Below, piece after piece: positions 27,112 through 34,292 of a DNA stretch of 55,875 nt (within the stretch, counting starts at the first letter, position 1; the number at the start of each line of letters is the position of its first letter). Position numbers and translations under genes: made by a program. Source of the stretch: Clostridia bacterium (GTDB lineage Bacteria; Bacillota; Clostridia; UMGS1883). Location: the NCBI GenBank assembly GCA_030527235.1, contig JAUNBL010000009.1, positions 1-55,875 on the forward strand, in the 5' to 3' direction. The notes under the pieces were generated by a model that was not told the origin of the DNA, searched no databases, and saw only the letters and a program-made list of their open reading frames with translations.

Positions 27112-27944
27112 CGGTCTTGATTATTGCTGCTGTTTTATTTGCTCTGGCTGCGGCTGCGCTTTATGCGGCGCCAAAAACGGTAGAGTATACTCTTTCCTCG
27201 CCAAAGATTATTACGAATGTTAAAATTGTTTTTCTTTCCGATACGCATGGAAGGCGGTTTGGAGAAAGGGAAAAATGTTTTCTTGCTCTTGCGCGCAGCG
27301 AAAAAGCTGATATACTTGTCTTGGGCGGAGACATAACAGACGAAAAGACAAGCGCCGATTACCTTGAAAAATTTCTTTGTGAGATGCAGGACATCGCGCA
27401 GCTTCGTGCTGTTGTTTCGGGAAATCACGAAATGAATATGCCGAAAACATTTGAGCGCTATAAAAAAGTGTATGAGGAAAATGGCATCAACGTTTTACAC
27501 GGAAATTTTATTGAATTTGCGAACATCAGACTGTACGGAATAGTTTCGCCGAGAGCGGTTTCCCGTCTGAAGAAAACGCAGCGCGAGCAAGATGAGACGC
27601 GAAAAGCGATTGAAGAACTCGGCGAACTTGATAAAAGCTTTTACAATATTCTTATTGCGCACAGACCCGAATTTATAAATGAATATGAGAACAGCGCGTT
27701 TGATGCCGTTATTTCCGGTCATGCTCACGGCGGTCAAGTCCGTATACCTTTTTTGCTTAACGGACTTTTCGCGCCCAATCAGGGAATATTCCCGCGCAGA
27801 GCCGGAGGGAAGTACTCCGGAGCAGTGACGCAAATTGTCGGCAGGGGACTTTCCTATAACCCGCTCCGCCCCAGAGTTTTTAACAGGTGCGAAGTTGTGT
27901 CAATTACATTGTCGCCCCCGTTGAGCCTGAAAGTAAAGAATTAG
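27108..27944 (+). CDS. Membrane-anchored calcineurin-like metallophosphoesterase
   Basis: This is a 278-residue protein. One N-terminal membrane helix (VLIIAAVLFALAAAALYAA) is followed by a full set of dimetal phosphoesterase motifs: FLSDTHG, LGGDITD, SGNHEM, IAHRPE and GHAHGGQ. Homologues include YkuE-type enzymes of undefined substrate, possibly lipid phosphates such as UDP-diacylglucosamine-like molecules. ATG 27108 is coupled to the preceding small gene. A new promoter for aroQ follows. Confidence 0.9.
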   Translation: MTVLIIAAVLFALAAAALYAAPKTVEYTLSSPKIITNVKIVFLSDTHGRRFGEREKCFLALARSEKADILVLGGDITDEKTSADYLEKFLCEMQDIAQLRAVVSGNHEMNMPKTFERYKKVYEENGINVLHGNFIEFANIRLYGIVSPRAVSRLKKTQREQDETRKAIEELGELDKSFYNILIAHRPEFINEYENSAFDAVISGHAHGGQVRIPFLLNGLFAPNQGIFPRRAGGKYSGAVTQIVGRGLSYNPLRPRVFNRCEVVSITLSPPLSLKVKN

Positions 27945-27981
27945 GTCAAAAGTTGTTTACAAACAGTTTACACTTTATCTG

Positions 27982-28010
27982 TTGTTCAGATTCAAAATTA
28001 GAGTTATAAT
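27982..28010 (+). promoter_or_regulatory. SigA-type promoter for aroQ
   Basis: TTGTTC (27982–27987), 17-base spacer, TATAAT (28005–28010), about 30 bases before the aroQ start. Confidence 0.7.
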
Positions 28011-28039
28011 ATAACTGTCAGATAGAGAGGAGTGACGAT

Positions 28040-28483
28040 TTGATACGGCTTTTACTGATAAACGGGCCCAATATGAATATGCTCGGCATAAGGCAGCCCG
28101 AAATTTACGGGTATGATTCGCTCGATGATATTGAAGCAATCGCCTCGGCGCGCGCAAAATCTCTTGGCGCACAGTTGGAATGTTTTCAATCAAACAGTGA
28201 GGGTGCAATAATAACGCGGTTACATGAGGCTTATGGCAAGGTGGACGGAATACTGATTAATCCTGCGGCGTTTACGCATTACAGCTATGCCATAGCGGAC
28301 GCGATTGCGGCGGTGGGGATTCCGACAGTCGAAGTTCATATGAGCGATATAAACAGCCGCGAGAATTTTCGCAAGATAAGCGTTACGGCGCCTCAATGTA
28401 TTGCGCAAATATCAGGAAAAGGAAAAGAGAGTTATTCCGTCGGTGTTGAAAAAATAGTAGAATATATTACGAAAGAGAAGTAA
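28040..28483 (+). CDS. aroQ: Type II 3-dehydroquinate dehydratase
   Basis: AroQ is the third shikimate-pathway enzyme. The protein begins LLINGPNMNMLGIRQPEIYG and carries CFQSNSEGAIITRLHEA, INPAAFTHYSYAIADAI and VEVHMSDINSRENFR, with catalytic Tyr and His in the usual places. It has 147 residues. The start is TTG 28040 behind GAGAGGAGTGACGA. In many Clostridia aroQ is followed by aminopeptidase P and efp. Here the peptidase-like gene is degenerate and efp is absent. Confidence 0.96.
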   Translation: MIRLLLINGPNMNMLGIRQPEIYGYDSLDDIEAIASARAKSLGAQLECFQSNSEGAIITRLHEAYGKVDGILINPAAFTHYSYAIADAIAAVGIPTVEVHMSDINSRENFRKISVTAPQCIAQISGKGKESYSVGVEKIVEYITKEK

Positions 28484-28490
28484 TGATTTT

Positions 28491-29558
28491 ATGTATGAGA
28501 AGAGAATACAAAGACTGCGCGGAAGCATGCGTACAAAAAACCTTTCGGCGGTTTTGCTGTCATCATTTGAAAACAGGTTTTATTACAGTGGCTTTTCCGG
28601 AGCTTCAGGAGCAATGCTGATAACGGAGCAAAGCGCCTATCTTTTTGTGGATTCAAGATTTTTGGCTCAGGCGGAGGCCGAAGCAAAAGGCTGCAAAACT
28701 GTTCTTATTCAACCTTCACTCTATGAGACGCTCAACAGCAAGCTGAGCTTAGAACACGTGGCGCGTATGCTGTATGAGGATAAGGAGTTTTCAGTATATC
28801 AGTTTGAAGCGTTCAAAAACAATATTGTAGTCAGCGACCTGGTTGCCGGAAGCGATATGCTCGCAAGAATCCGCAGCGTGAAAGATGAGGATGAGATAGA
28901 GATAATGTCGCGCGGTGCGCATCTGTGTGACGAGGCGTTTTCGTATATTCTCTCTAAGGTACGCGCTGGCGCAACGGAGAAAGAGCTTTTGCTCGATTTG
29001 GAAGTATTCTTAAAGCGCAACGGGGCACAAAAAGTCTTTGAGAGTTCAAGGATTCTTACCGGAATCAGAAGCGCTTCAATGTACTTTGAGTCAAGCAATG
29101 CTGAAATTACAGACGGAGATATCTTGCTTATTGATTTTGCAGTACGTTATGAAAACTATTGCATAAAAATGGCAAGAAGTGTCGCCGTAAAAATTGCGGA
29201 CGACAGAATGAGAGAAATATACAGCATCCTCTTTTATGCACAGGCTAAGTCGCTGAACCTGCTTAAAAGTGCGACATCCTTGTGCGAGGCAAACCAACAG
29301 ATGAAAGACAATATGGCATCGTTTGGATATGGAGACAGCTTTTACGGCGTCTATGAGAACGGTGTGGGAATTGCGGACTCTGAATTTCCGAACCTGCGCG
29401 ACAGTAAGACGATTCTTTTGAAGGGCAATGTTTTGTGCGTGGCGCCGGCGATATTAGTCAGCGATTACGGCGGGATGAAAATTGCTGATACTGTTGTCGT
29501 GGGCGACGAGGGCGGCGTGTCTTTGACGAATTCGCCCAGAGAACTTTTGACGGTGTAA
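28491..29558 (+). CDS. M24 (aminopeptidase P-like) fold protein lacking metal ligands
   Basis: This is a 355-residue protein with the two-domain creatinase/prolidase architecture: an N-terminal domain of about 1–125 and a pita-bread domain of about 130–355, ending SLTNSPRELLTV. By alignment to the M24 consensus only the first metal ligand survives, Asp215 in LLIDFAV. The second Asp is Lys226 (ENYCIKMAR), the His is Asn290 (GVYENGVGIAD), and the two Glu are Ala318 (CVAPA) and Ala332 (MKIADTV). The frame is intact over its whole length with a normal start, so it looks like a retained pseudoenzyme rather than decay. It sits in the slot after aroQ usually held by active aminopeptidase P. A role in binding proline peptides or regulation is speculation. 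Confidence 0.83.
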   Translation: MYEKRIQRLRGSMRTKNLSAVLLSSFENRFYYSGFSGASGAMLITEQSAYLFVDSRFLAQAEAEAKGCKTVLIQPSLYETLNSKLSLEHVARMLYEDKEFSVYQFEAFKNNIVVSDLVAGSDMLARIRSVKDEDEIEIMSRGAHLCDEAFSYILSKVRAGATEKELLLDLEVFLKRNGAQKVFESSRILTGIRSASMYFESSNAEITDGDILLIDFAVRYENYCIKMARSVAVKIADDRMREIYSILFYAQAKSLNLLKSATSLCEANQQMKDNMASFGYGDSFYGVYENGVGIADSEFPNLRDSKTILLKGNVLCVAPAILVSDYGGMKIADTVVVGDEGGVSLTNSPRELLTV

Positions 29559-29562
29559 GGAG

Positions 29563-29603
29563 AAGGACAATACCGGCTTTTGCAGGCATGGTATTGTCCT
29601 TTT
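29563..29603 (+). terminator. Terminator after the M24-like gene
   Basis: AAGGACAATACC and GGTATTGTCCTT form a perfect 12-bp stem followed by T residues on the plus strand. It also lies at the 3' end of the minus-strand gene, but without a good T run in that direction. Confidence 0.88.
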
Positions 29604-30165
29604 AGTTTTCGCTGCGCTTGTTTTTGGAGCAACCTATTAAAAACCCTATCCCGCCAAGCGCAAAGTCACGCAGCTGTGCAATGGTAGCTGTGCAGTCAGG
29701 TATGCTGCCGACAAAATTGCGGAGCAAAAACAGCATTACTATTGAAAAGACTCCGATTGCGGCAGTTACAGCGACTTGGAGTTTTGTGACGTTTGTCGGA
29801 ATGTCGTTTGCAGAAAGTCCGATTTCTCCCATTTCAACAGGAGAGTCTGCGGACTCAAAGCCTATTGCCTTTTTACCTGTTGAAGCTGCCTCTTCCGAAA
29901 CAGTCTTTGTCAGAACGGGTTTTGACGTGGTTGATACTGAGCTCTTTTCCACAGCGAAATTTGCGCTGATGAAATATCCAAATATCGTAGCGCAAAGTGT
30001 TCGTATGATAACGTCGATGTGTTCACCTTGACACACATTACCATAGGGAAGAAATACGTTGATTCCGGAAAAAAACAGCAATAACCCCATAATTACAATT
30101 AAGCATTTGTCTACAAAATGTACTTTTTTTGTCGCACCGCACATAGAATGGAACAACTTGTTCAT
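29602..30165 (-). CDS. Hypothetical membrane protein
   Basis: This is a 187-residue protein not assigned to a family. Hydrophobic segments lie near residues 20–38 (LIVIMGLLLFFSGINVFL), 55–70, 130–152 (AVTAAIGVFSIVMLFLLRNFV) and at the C-terminus (FALGGIGFLIGCSK). A Ser/Thr/Glu-rich linker lies between the two pairs. Start ATG 30165 has AAAGGGGGCAAAATT upstream on the minus strand. The frame further upstream (to 30285) runs through the promoter region and was dropped. It is divergent from the next small membrane gene. Confidence 0.6.
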   Translation of the reverse strand: MNKLFHSMCGATKKVHFVDKCLIVIMGLLLFFSGINVFLPYGNVCQGEHIDVIIRTLCATIFGYFISANFAVEKSSVSTTSKPVLTKTVSEEAASTGKKAIGFESADSPVEMGEIGLSANDIPTNVTKLQVAVTAAIGVFSIVMLFLLRNFVGSIPDCTATIAQLRDFALGGIGFLIGCSKNKRSEN

Positions 30166-30210
30166 AATTTTGCCCCCTTTTACAAGAAATGGCGTTCGTC
30201 TTATGTTATA

Positions 30211-30239
30211 ATTATATTGTAAACCGATTTTTTTGTTGA
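30211..30239 (-). promoter_or_regulatory. Probable promoter for the minus-strand membrane gene
   Basis: On the minus strand, TATAAT (30216–30211) lies 17 bases from TCAACA (30239–30234, 4 of 6 matches). The -35 overlaps that of the plus-strand promoter at 30236. Confidence 0.4.
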
Positions 30240-30264
30240 CAGTGGCAAAAACTACATGTAGAAT
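30236..30264 (+). promoter_or_regulatory. SigA-type promoter for small membrane protein/symporter unit
   Basis: TTGACA (30236–30241), 17-base spacer, TAGAAT (30259–30264). Confidence 0.75.
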
Positions 30265-30270
30265 ATACAG

Positions 30271-30468
30271 AAGATAATAGTCCAATGGTATTAGGTCAAG
30301 AGGTTGCTACGACAGAGGCAGCAACATGTACGATACTTATTACTACATCAACCAAAAAGGTAAGCAGATTATCCCACACTGAACTGAGCTACAGGACAGA
30401 TGGGGACGTCAAGCCTGTTGATGCCTGAAATGCTAATTTTCAACTTATTGTTCGAGGAGGTGTACATA
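30271..30468 (+). other. Long untranslated leader with hairpin and 18-codon ORF
   Basis: About 200 bases separate the promoter from GTG 30469. The leader holds a GTTGCT…AGCAAC hairpin (30303–30325). A short ORF at 30326–30382 follows directly, encoding MYDTYYYINQKGKQIIPH, with GAGG seven bases upstream of its ATG. ACAGG and CCTGT farther down could pair. It does not match a riboswitch I recognise. Confidence 0.35.
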
Positions 30469-30789
30469 GTGATTGAATCGATAGAAAGCTTTGCAAAAAT
30501 CACAATGCTGAATTTTTCTTCTTGGGGAGCGGTGGGATTCCTTTCGTGTATTATCGCAGAATTTCTGCCATACATTTTTGCGCTATTGAAAAAAAATGAA
30601 AACGGGAGAGATGTGTTAAAATTTTCCGGTTTGGCAATTGTTGTTACCATATTTAGCGCGCTTATAGTTTACGTTATGTTCATTTGCGGCAGAGCGTGGG
30701 TTATGGCCGAGCTCGTTGTTTCTGTTATAGGGATGGCAGGATCTCTTGTGCTGTGGTTAATTGCGCTGATAAAAGCATTCAAAGGATAA
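30469..30789 (+). CDS. Hypothetical three-helix membrane protein
   Basis: This is a 106-residue protein with hydrophobic segments WGAVGFLSCIIAEFLPYIFA, FSGLAIVVTIFSALIVYVMF and VVSVIGMAGSLVLWLIALI. No family was recognised. I placed the start at GTG 30469 because GGAGG lies 8 bases upstream; the open frame from 30400 has no ribosome binding site. It lies 35 bases before the symporter gene and is presumably co-transcribed, so an accessory role to transport is possible but unproven. Confidence 0.6.
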   Translation: MIESIESFAKITMLNFSSWGAVGFLSCIIAEFLPYIFALLKKNENGRDVLKFSGLAIVVTIFSALIVYVMFICGRAWVMAELVVSVIGMAGSLVLWLIALIKAFKG

Positions 30790-30824
30790 AAAATTTTTGA
30801 GGTTCCTTTTTTGGGGGTTGGCAA

Positions 30825-32210
30825 ATGCCGCTTTCGGATTGGGTCATAATTGCACTGTATTTGTTGTGCGTAATCGCGGTTGGTTTGGCTGTGTCCGGTA
30901 AGGTGAGGACAGCTAAAGACTTTGCGGTTTCCACGTCAACGTACGGTGCATTTGTCTTGTTTGCCACTTTAAGCGCCGCATTCATTGGAGGCGGTTTCTC
31001 TATGGGCAATGCGTCCAAGGTGGCGCAATACGGAGTGGGAAACATTGTTGCGCTGTTTGGGTTTTCTGTCAGCATAGTTATAGTGGCGTGTGCTTTGGTG
31101 CCTAAAACCGTGAATTTTTCAACCTGCACGTCAACAGGCGAGATAATGAGGTACGTTTACGGAACGCGGGCGCAGGCGGTGACCGGAATGTTTTCGTTTT
31201 TGCTGTGTGCCGGCGTGTTGGGAGCGCAAGCAAGTGCGATGGGATATATGTTCAACGTGTTTCTTGGGATTGATAAAAACTCCGGTATCGTCATAGGCTG
31301 TATTGCCGTAATGCTTTGCTCCGCCTTCGGCGGTATGCGAGCGGTAGTTGCAACAGACGTAATCCAGTTTATTGTTTTAGCTGTCGGCACGCCGATGCTG
31401 TTATATTTTGTTTATGATGCGGCAGGCGGCAGCGCTGAAATTATGCAAAATTTGCCCGGTGAGCTGTTTTGCGTGACCAACGGTTACAACATTGGCGGAT
31501 TTGTTTCTCTGTTTTTGACGTTTGCACTCGGTGAGGCTCTTGTTCCGCCCTATCTGCAACGGCTTTTAATGGGCAAAGATGTTAAAACCACCAAGAAAGC
31601 TACTCTTATGAGTGCGTTTTTATCAGTACCATATTTTACAATAACAGGACTTGTGGGGCTTTTTGCACTGTCATATTTTAGTAAAATGGGCAATATATCA
31701 GACACAAATTCCATTATGCAGGCGGCAATAAAAGCGGTTATGCCATCCGGACTTCGAGGTCTTGTTGTCGCCAGTATGTTTGCTGTGGTTATAACAACTG
31801 CGGACTCATTTCTAAACAGCGCCTCTGTCTCGCTCGTGACAGATACCATTACGCCTATTTTCGGCGAGAGAAGAAATCCGGCCGCTCAGCTCTTTTTAAT
31901 GCGAGTTGCTGGTGTTTTTACGGGGATAATGGCAATTGTGACTGCCATCAAAATCCCGAATGTGCTCGACGTACTCACTTTTGCGTATGGGTTTTGGAGT
32001 CCTATGATTTTAGTCCCGCTTGCAGGGGCTATTCTAACGGGAAGGGGAAGTGAAAAACAGTTTTTTGCCTCAATTTTTTCCGGCGCTATGACAGCGCTGA
32101 TTTGGAAAATAGGACTCGGAAATCCGTTTGATATTGACGGCTCCATAATAGGCTTTTTCTCAAACGCCGCCGTGTATATGTACATGCAAAAGCGTAAATC
32201 AATAAATTGA
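30825..32210 (+). CDS. Sodium:solute symporter (SSS) family protein
   Basis: This is a 461-residue transporter with about 12–13 transmembrane segments. SSS-type features include the N-terminal SDWVIIALYLLCVIAVG, the FGGMRAVVATDVIQF segment (family motif in helix 5) and PPYLQRLLMGKD. The substrate is unclear: proline, pantothenate, urea and sugar relatives share this fold. Start ATG 30825 follows GGGGGTTGGCAA. No terminator was seen before the spoVM unit. Confidence 0.88.
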   Translation: MPLSDWVIIALYLLCVIAVGLAVSGKVRTAKDFAVSTSTYGAFVLFATLSAAFIGGGFSMGNASKVAQYGVGNIVALFGFSVSIVIVACALVPKTVNFSTCTSTGEIMRYVYGTRAQAVTGMFSFLLCAGVLGAQASAMGYMFNVFLGIDKNSGIVIGCIAVMLCSAFGGMRAVVATDVIQFIVLAVGTPMLLYFVYDAAGGSAEIMQNLPGELFCVTNGYNIGGFVSLFLTFALGEALVPPYLQRLLMGKDVKTTKKATLMSAFLSVPYFTITGLVGLFALSYFSKMGNISDTNSIMQAAIKAVMPSGLRGLVVASMFAVVITTADSFLNSASVSLVTDTITPIFGERRNPAAQLFLMRVAGVFTGIMAIVTAIKIPNVLDVLTFAYGFWSPMILVPLAGAILTGRGSEKQFFASIFSGAMTALIWKIGLGNPFDIDGSIIGFFSNAAVYMYMQKRKSIN

Positions 32211-32211
32211 G

Positions 32212-32240
32212 TCACACTTTTTCCCTATCCTCCATACCAT
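32212..32240 (+). promoter_or_regulatory. SigE-like sporulation promoter (candidate)
   Basis: TCACACT (32212–32218), a 14-base spacer and CATACCAT (32233–32240) resemble the SigE consensus (KMATATT, 13–15, CATACANT), with seven of eight matches at -10. Transcription would begin near 32247, just ahead of the ribosome binding site of the 48-codon gene. This fits spoVM being a SigE-regulon gene in Bacillus. Confidence 0.4.
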
Positions 32241-32252
32241 GTAGTATGGAGG
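32229..32252 (+). promoter_or_regulatory. Perfect 9-bp hairpin covering a ribosome binding site
   Basis: CCTCCATAC (32229–32237) and GTATGGAGG (32244–32252) pair perfectly around a six-base loop. The 3' arm contains the GGAGG of the next gene. There is no T run, so it is not a standard terminator. Confidence 0.6.
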
Positions 32253-32259
32253 AGTGAGT

Positions 32260-32406
32260 GTGTTTAGGCGACAAAAACCAATCGGCTTGGGAACGCTTTG
32301 TTTTATACTCGGTATTTTTGCGGCTCTCGTCCTTCCGCTTTGGCTTATTGCCGCGCTTGAAGGCGCAATTATAATTTTTTTCGGCTGCTGGTGTATCAGG
32401 AGGTAA
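32260..32406 (+). CDS. 48-residue membrane protein upstream of spoVM
   Basis: This is a short gene starting at GTG 32260, with GGAGG seven bases upstream. The product starts MFRRQKPIGLG and has one long hydrophobic stretch (TLCFILGIFAALVLPLWLIA, then LEGAIIIFFGCWC), probably a helical hairpin, with a basic end (IRR). Its stop is 6 bases before spoVM, and its last codons form the spoVM ribosome binding site. It is probably a co-expressed sporulation membrane protein. No family name can be given. Confidence 0.65.
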   Translation: MFRRQKPIGLGTLCFILGIFAALVLPLWLIAALEGAIIIFFGCWCIRR

Positions 32407-32412
32407 TCTAAT

Positions 32413-32493
32413 ATGAAAGTAGTAGTACTTAAAATGCCCGCATTCTTTTCGGCGATAGCAAGAATGATTTTCGGCATAAAAAAGGACGCGTAA
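32413..32493 (+). CDS. spoVM: Stage V sporulation protein M
   Basis: SpoVM is a tiny amphipathic helix that marks the curved outer forespore membrane and anchors the SpoIVA coat platform. The product is exactly 26 residues, the Bacillus length. It begins MKVVVLKMPAFFSAIAR and continues with a hydrophobic stretch (MIF) and the basic end GIKKDA. Lys7, Pro9, Phe11, Ile15, Arg17 and Gly21 align with Bacillus SpoVM; Pro9 is the residue that lets the helix lie shallowly in the membrane. The ribosome binding site AGGAGG is 8 bases upstream, and a strong terminator follows immediately. Confidence 0.85.
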   Translation: MKVVVLKMPAFFSAIARMIFGIKKDA

Positions 32494-32538
32494 AGAAAAG
32501 AGTTCGCTGTGTTTTGCTGCAGCGAACTCTTTTCTGTT
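32494..32538 (+). terminator. Terminator after spoVM
   Basis: AAAAGAGTTCGCTG pairs with CAGCGAACTCTTTT, followed by CTGTTT; a 14-bp stem. Confidence 0.9.
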
Positions 32539-32566
32539 TGACTAACGTATATAGTTATGATAAAAT
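32538..32566 (+). promoter_or_regulatory. SigA-type promoter for acyltransferase
   Basis: TTGACT (32538–32543), 17-base spacer, TAAAAT (32561–32566), 18 bases before the start codon. Confidence 0.75.
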
Positions 32567-32583
32567 ATCTCCGAGGTGTTTTT

Positions 32584-33633
32584 ATGTCACGACTACAGCG
32601 TAACATAGGTTATAAAAGCGGCAGAATCTTTTATGCGGACTGTCTGCGTGCAGCGGCAACTTTCGCAGTTGTGGTGCTCCACGTGGCGTCTGCAAGCTGG
32701 GGCCTTGCAGATGTGCGGACGTTTGAATGGCAGACGCTTAACGTATATAATACGGCAACGCGGTTTTGCGTGCCAATATTTCTTATGCTCAGCGGGATGC
32801 TCTTTCTTAATCCGGATAAAAAAATCGACATCAGAGATATATTCTTTAAGTACATACCCCGTATTGCCATGGCGTTTCTGTTCTGGTCTTTTCTATATAA
32901 CTCCTATGACGCCGGACATTTCACGTTTAGCGGTGTTTTTACAGACTATCATTATCATCTATGGTATCTGTATGTTATAATCGGGCTGTATCTTGTTGTG
33001 CCGCTTGTGCGCCATATGGTAAACAGCGCTTCGCGCAGAGAGGTGGAATATTTTCTGCTGCTGAGCTTTTTCTTCACATTTGTTGTAAAGACACTTTCAC
33101 AAATCCCCACACTCGAATGGATTGCGGACATATCGGACAAGTTTGAAATGCATTATGTGATAGGATATATGGGATATTTTGTCTGGGGTTATTATCTGCA
33201 CACATACTACCTTGGCAAGTTCCAGCGCAAAATGATATATATATGCGGCGTTATGGGGTTTCTGGAAACGGCAGTTCTTTCGGGCATTGTTTCGGTGTCC
33301 ACAGATATGCACTATCAGCTTTTTTACAGCAATTTCAGCGTTGGAGTTTTGCTTATGAGCGTGGCTATATTTGTGCTTTTCAAGTATAATTGCGATGAGA
33401 CAAAGGCAGGAATTTTTTTGAAAAACCGCATTATCTCTGTTGCAAAATGCTCATTCGGAATGTATCTCGTACACGATTTTTTCAATATATTATTTGGACA
33501 AATGGGATATACTGCATTGACATTTAATCCCGTGTTCTGCGTGCTGCCGCTTTCGGCGGCGGTATCTGCCGCCAGCTATTTGGTGTCAATCGTAATGTCC
33601 AAAATCCCCTTTTTCAGAAGCTATACAATGTGA
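32584..33633 (+). CDS. Acyltransferase-3 family membrane protein
   Basis: This is a 349-residue protein with about ten membrane segments. It has the acyltransferase-3 N-terminal pattern: FYADCLRAAATFAVVVLHVA, with the catalytic-type His, and RFCVPIFLMLSGMLFL. Members O-acetylate cell-surface polysaccharides, peptidoglycan or lipids; the acceptor here is unknown. ATG 32584 has GAGGTG six bases upstream, and the in-frame ATG 32557 has none. Its 3' end overlaps the convergent nth gene by 13 bases. Confidence 0.87.
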   Translation: MSRLQRNIGYKSGRIFYADCLRAAATFAVVVLHVASASWGLADVRTFEWQTLNVYNTATRFCVPIFLMLSGMLFLNPDKKIDIRDIFFKYIPRIAMAFLFWSFLYNSYDAGHFTFSGVFTDYHYHLWYLYVIIGLYLVVPLVRHMVNSASRREVEYFLLLSFFFTFVVKTLSQIPTLEWIADISDKFEMHYVIGYMGYFVWGYYLHTYYLGKFQRKMIYICGVMGFLETAVLSGIVSVSTDMHYQLFYSNFSVGVLLMSVAIFVLFKYNCDETKAGIFLKNRIISVAKCSFGMYLVHDFFNILFGQMGYTALTFNPVFCVLPLSAAVSAASYLVSIVMSKIPFFRSYTM

Positions 33634-34247
33634 GCGCAGTATGCGCTTGCAGCGCATTCCTCACAGTGGGCCTTGCGCGCTTTGCAAATTGCACGTCCGT
33701 GGAACACAAGGCGATGACAGAGGGCGCTTTGAGTTTCTCGCGGAAACAGTTTCTCGGTGTCTCGCTCGATTTTTTCAGGGTCTTTACTTTCGGTGAAACC
33801 TGCGCGCCTCAGAATTCTTCCGGCGTGTGTGTCAATCACCATTCCGCCTTTGCCAAAGGCATCACCGAGGGTGAGATTTGCGGTTTTTCTGCCAACGCCT
33901 CGCAGCGTGAGCAGGTCCTCCATATTGTCGGGAACAATGCCGCCGTATGTATCGCAAAGTCTTTTGCAGCACTCAATAATGTTTTTCGCCTTGTTGCGGT
34001 AAAACCCAGTCGGACGGATTATCGACTCAAGCTCTTTAATATCAGCCTCCGCAAAATCCTTGGCGGAGGGATATTTTTTGAAAAGAGCGGGAGTCAGCGT
34101 GTTGACGCGCGCATCGGTGCATTGTGCCGCGAGCTGTGTGGCAATAATAAGGTGCAGCGGGTCAGCATAGTCAAGTGTACAGTCTGCATCGGGGTACATT
34201 TTCTCAAGACTTTCGGCAAAAAGACGAGCTCGTTCGTTAATTTTCAT
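33621..34247 (-). CDS. nth: Endonuclease III
   Basis: Nth is a DNA glycosylase/AP lyase for oxidised pyrimidines. Helix-hairpin-helix LRGVGRKTANLTLGDAFG includes the catalytic Lys, and VIDTHAGRILRR includes the catalytic Asp. The C-terminal [4Fe-4S] loop is CKARKAHCEECAASAYC (Cx6Cx2Cx5C). It has 208 residues. It is transcribed divergently from glyA through overlapping promoters. Confidence 0.96.
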   Translation of the reverse strand: MKINERARLFAESLEKMYPDADCTLDYADPLHLIIATQLAAQCTDARVNTLTPALFKKYPSAKDFAEADIKELESIIRPTGFYRNKAKNIIECCKRLCDTYGGIVPDNMEDLLTLRGVGRKTANLTLGDAFGKGGMVIDTHAGRILRRAGFTESKDPEKIERDTEKLFPRETQSALCHRLVFHGRAICKARKAHCEECAASAYCAHIV

Positions 34248-34263
34248 AAAAACACACCTTTCG

Positions 34264-34292
34264 ATAATATTTTAGCATAAAATACTTGTAAA
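34264..34292 (-). promoter_or_regulatory. Promoter for nth
   Basis: On the minus strand, TTTACA (34292–34287) and TATTAT (34269–34264) lie 17 bases apart. The -35 overlaps the glyA -35 on the other strand. Confidence 0.65.

Noticed and set aside
29618..30031. 137-codon plus-strand open frame opposite the membrane protein gene
   Set aside because: The minus-strand frame has membrane helices and a good ribosome binding site; the plus frame has neither, and it lies just past a plus-strand terminator.
32229..32252. Hairpin as terminator of the symporter gene
   Set aside because: No T run follows, and the 3' arm is the ribosome binding site of the next gene; a regulatory reading fits better.
33630..34280. 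216-codon plus-strand open frame opposite nth
   Set aside because: nth is certain from its helix-hairpin-helix and iron-sulfur motifs; the plus frame is a shadow.
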